From the NCBI GenBank assembly GCA_965277895.1, contig CBDIDR010000001.1, forward strand, positions 1,612,001 to 1,676,000: DNA of 64,000 nucleotides, given 5' to 3'. Positions 63,401 through 64,000 of the stretch are shown in pieces. Every line of letters begins with the position of its first letter. Position 1 is the stretch's first letter. Origin of the DNA: GCA-2862585 sp965277895. GTDB taxonomy: Bacteria > Bacteroidota > Bacteroidia > Flavobacteriales > UBA7312. Under the pieces are notes generated by a model. The model ran no database searches. It was not told the origin of the DNA and saw only the letters and a list, made by a program, of their open reading frames with translations. The position numbers and the translations under genes are program-made.

Positions 63401-64000
63401 TGTAAAGTCATTATTGTAATATACAAATCGTGACATAATAGCCTGCTCACCAGGCTCGTCAATAATACTATCACGGTCATTATCTATACCGTCATCTACA
63501 TCAGCTAAAGGACCCTGGAAGAAATCTACACCAATAGCTGGAGGTGTAGCACCATAACCAGTAGCTCCCTCATCAACATCATCTCCATTGTAGCAGTATC
63601 CAAAACCACGAGCAACATCACAACCTACATAGTCATCATCGTATTTACCCAAATCTGGATCAACCCACTGACCAAAATATGCGTCTTTCAATTGAATGGT
63701 TGCACGGTTAATAATTTTGTAGTTGTAGAAAGTCATATTATTGATTTCGTCATTAGTAGCAAAAGCAAAAGCTTGAGCACGAATTTCTAAACCAATAGGG
63801 TCTGCACCTGTTTCAGAGTGAATATTTCCTTTATCGTTAAATATCCAATATAGTGTTTGGTCACCGTATATTAAGTCATCATTATTACAATCTAAGTTGC
63901 CTTCAATGTCATATTTCGGGTAATCTCCATCACTTGGATTATACTCTCCATCATCGTTAGCATCATAATAAGGAGCTAAAAATTGATAATCGCCATTCAC
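60404..64000 (-). CDS. Giant T9SS surface protein (partial, 5' end outside window)
   Basis: 1198 codons are open to the right edge; the true start lies beyond. The N-terminal part in view has repeated acidic Asp/Asn-Gly segments of the calcium-binding type (YYDANDDGEYNPSDGD near the edge; DVDDGIDNDRDSIIDE). The rest is beta-rich without a named enzyme domain. The C-terminal 95 residues (INVVPNPYYAYSTYEG; CVISIYSLDGSLVKRLNKDS; WDLKNQKGIPISSGAYIINV) form a FlgD-Ig/T9SS-like sorting domain ending in WFGVLRPIDLDTF. The linked PorV-like gene suggests type IX export to the surface. Confidence 0.85.
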   Translation of the reverse strand: MNGDYQFLAPYYDANDDGEYNPSDGDYPKYDIEGNLDCNNDDLIYGDQTLYWIFNDKGNIHSETGADPIGLEIRAQAFAFATNDEINNMTFYNYKIINRATIQLKDAYFGQWVDPDLGKYDDDYVGCDVARGFGYCYNGDDVDEGATGYGATPPAIGVDFFQGPLADVDDGIDNDRDSIIDEPGEQAIMSRFVYYNNDFTNTGNPENGQHIYNYLIGKWKNGLEITYGGDGVNGSTPAKFMFPGDTDPYGWGTDGLITSDSWDDPDGWTEKTEGNQPADRRFVQSAGPFTLEPGAVNRITTGVVWARATAGDNLASVELIRLADDKAQALFDNCFKVLNGPDAPDIEIVELDRELVLNLSNGPTSNNFLESYKELDPLIISPAGETWDPYYRFQGYQLYQLSSASVSVTDLDNPDLARLVFQSDIKDSVENLINYNFDVSIGANVPTLEVSGSDLGITNSIQITEDQFATGNKDLVNNQTYYYMGVAYGYNNYKDYDPTIPALLDGQQRPYKAGRKNIKVYSAIPHKPFTSVMNAEVGDGIELTKVYGAGNGGFELQLTEETENEIMNSASHLSDEPTYQANLGPVDLKVIDPRYLTQSDFALKMYGEVYNASVSDPRHIVLDEAVSKWELVNLTTSESFVADANISFGNQQLFSNFGFSVEIEQKNPADWDYQSNTASYEDNNGLISSSIEFANEYNPWLTGVRDVDEEDGETSLTNTYRWGRNWIHAGSFSSAGTNVFNDIEGDPDGVFEDVVNGTWAPYRLVSYYKDGPGYDNTSVFTDNHPIAQTGNRLRSLQSVKVVYTSDKSKWSRCVVLESQDDPLYSEGGVAKLDLRAAESVDKEGAPDGTGTGMGWFPGYAINKETGERLNIMFAEDSWLSSDNGNDMQWNPSSRIQTQVPTWANGSYFLGGKHFVYVHSSKYDACEAAQTALTTNVNTKRQFFQGMMWVSVPLLNEGYELLSSDVFVNIDVSREYREMNDVDETENTDNITLTTSATQLKDYLSNYDQLYAYEITSISASDSVKVNDEWRQAGSLGDIYYVDRVSGGTQSSPVTMSVSYKKVNYPNYRFSTTGIAPTILTEESQLDSVMDLINVVPNPYYAYSTYEGVENGGQLDSRVRLTNLPAQCVISIYSLDGSLVKRLNKDSEGSATIDWDLKNQKGIPISSGAYIINVSVPSLGKEKNLKWFGVLRPIDLDTF

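Noticed and set aside
1..64000. CRISPR array, IS element or long direct repeat
   Set aside because: No evenly spaced repeats, transposase frames or terminal inverted repeats were seen. The only strong inverted repeats are terminators and hairpins listed above.

Overview
The window is from the chromosome of an AT-rich member of the Bacteroidota, most likely a flavobacteria-like lineage. Several things point there: type IX secretion (T9SS) cargo with type A and CHU_C-type sorting domains, a PorV/PorQ-family protein and a PorE-like OmpA protein, a fused SecDF, a paired DUF4249 lipoprotein and TonB-dependent receptor, and promoters that fit TTG-N18-21-TAnnTTTG instead of the sigma70 consensus. 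No rRNA, IS element, prophage or CRISPR array is visible. The window is a core, largely syntenic region and not a genomic island.

Layout. Positions 1-13761, all on the minus strand, hold the transcription/translation superoperon. Read in transcription order it is rpsU, xerC, hpf, then tRNA-Thr(TGT), tRNA-Tyr(GTA), tRNA-Gly(TCC), tRNA-Thr(GGT), tuf, tRNA-Trp(CCA), secE, nusG, rplK, rplA, rplJ, rplL, rpoB and rpoC, with rpoC running off the left edge. Positions 13816-27711 are a second, very compact minus-strand train of about 14 genes: purM, prfA, pyrF, a TonB receptor, a DUF4249 lipoprotein, a DUF2851 protein broken by a frameshift, a small PspC protein, a K+-channel/RCK protein, a second tiny PspC protein, an SDR sugar reductase, an AGCS symporter, an HhH protein, apt and an acyl-CoA dehydrogenase.

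Positions 27723-42343 carry a PorE-like envelope protein, eukaryotic-type glutamine synthetase, tatA, secDF, an FG-GAP T9SS cargo protein, mdh, a SprB-repeat gliding/T9SS protein and gyrB, most of them separated by clear hairpin terminators. Positions 42415-47170 are a beta-barrel protein translationally coupled to a 1020-residue TPR protein. Positions 47263-51234 carry ftsE, two glycosyltransferases and murB. Positions 51235-52094 are a gene-poor stretch with a small lipoprotein and tRNA-Leu(TAG). The right part has a flavin reductase, a DUF3127 protein with an SSB-like tail, a short-chain fatty acid transporter, an orphan OppC-like permease, a GT2 glycosyltransferase, a flippase-like membrane protein, ruvC, a HIT protein, greA, a PorV/PorQ-family protein and the 3' part of a giant T9SS protein that runs off the right edge.

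The genes fall into three functional themes: core gene expression and DNA metabolism; protein export to and across the outer membrane (SecE, SecDF, TatA, PorE-like, PorV-like and at least three T9SS cargos); and envelope or polysaccharide building (murB, glycosyltransferases, flippase-like protein). I found no convincing new defence or mobile system. The best leads are the PspC / K+ channel / PspC module, the TPR plus beta-barrel pair, the DUF3127 protein with the SSB-like tip, the frameshifted DUF2851 gene, and terminators that sit directly against promoters.
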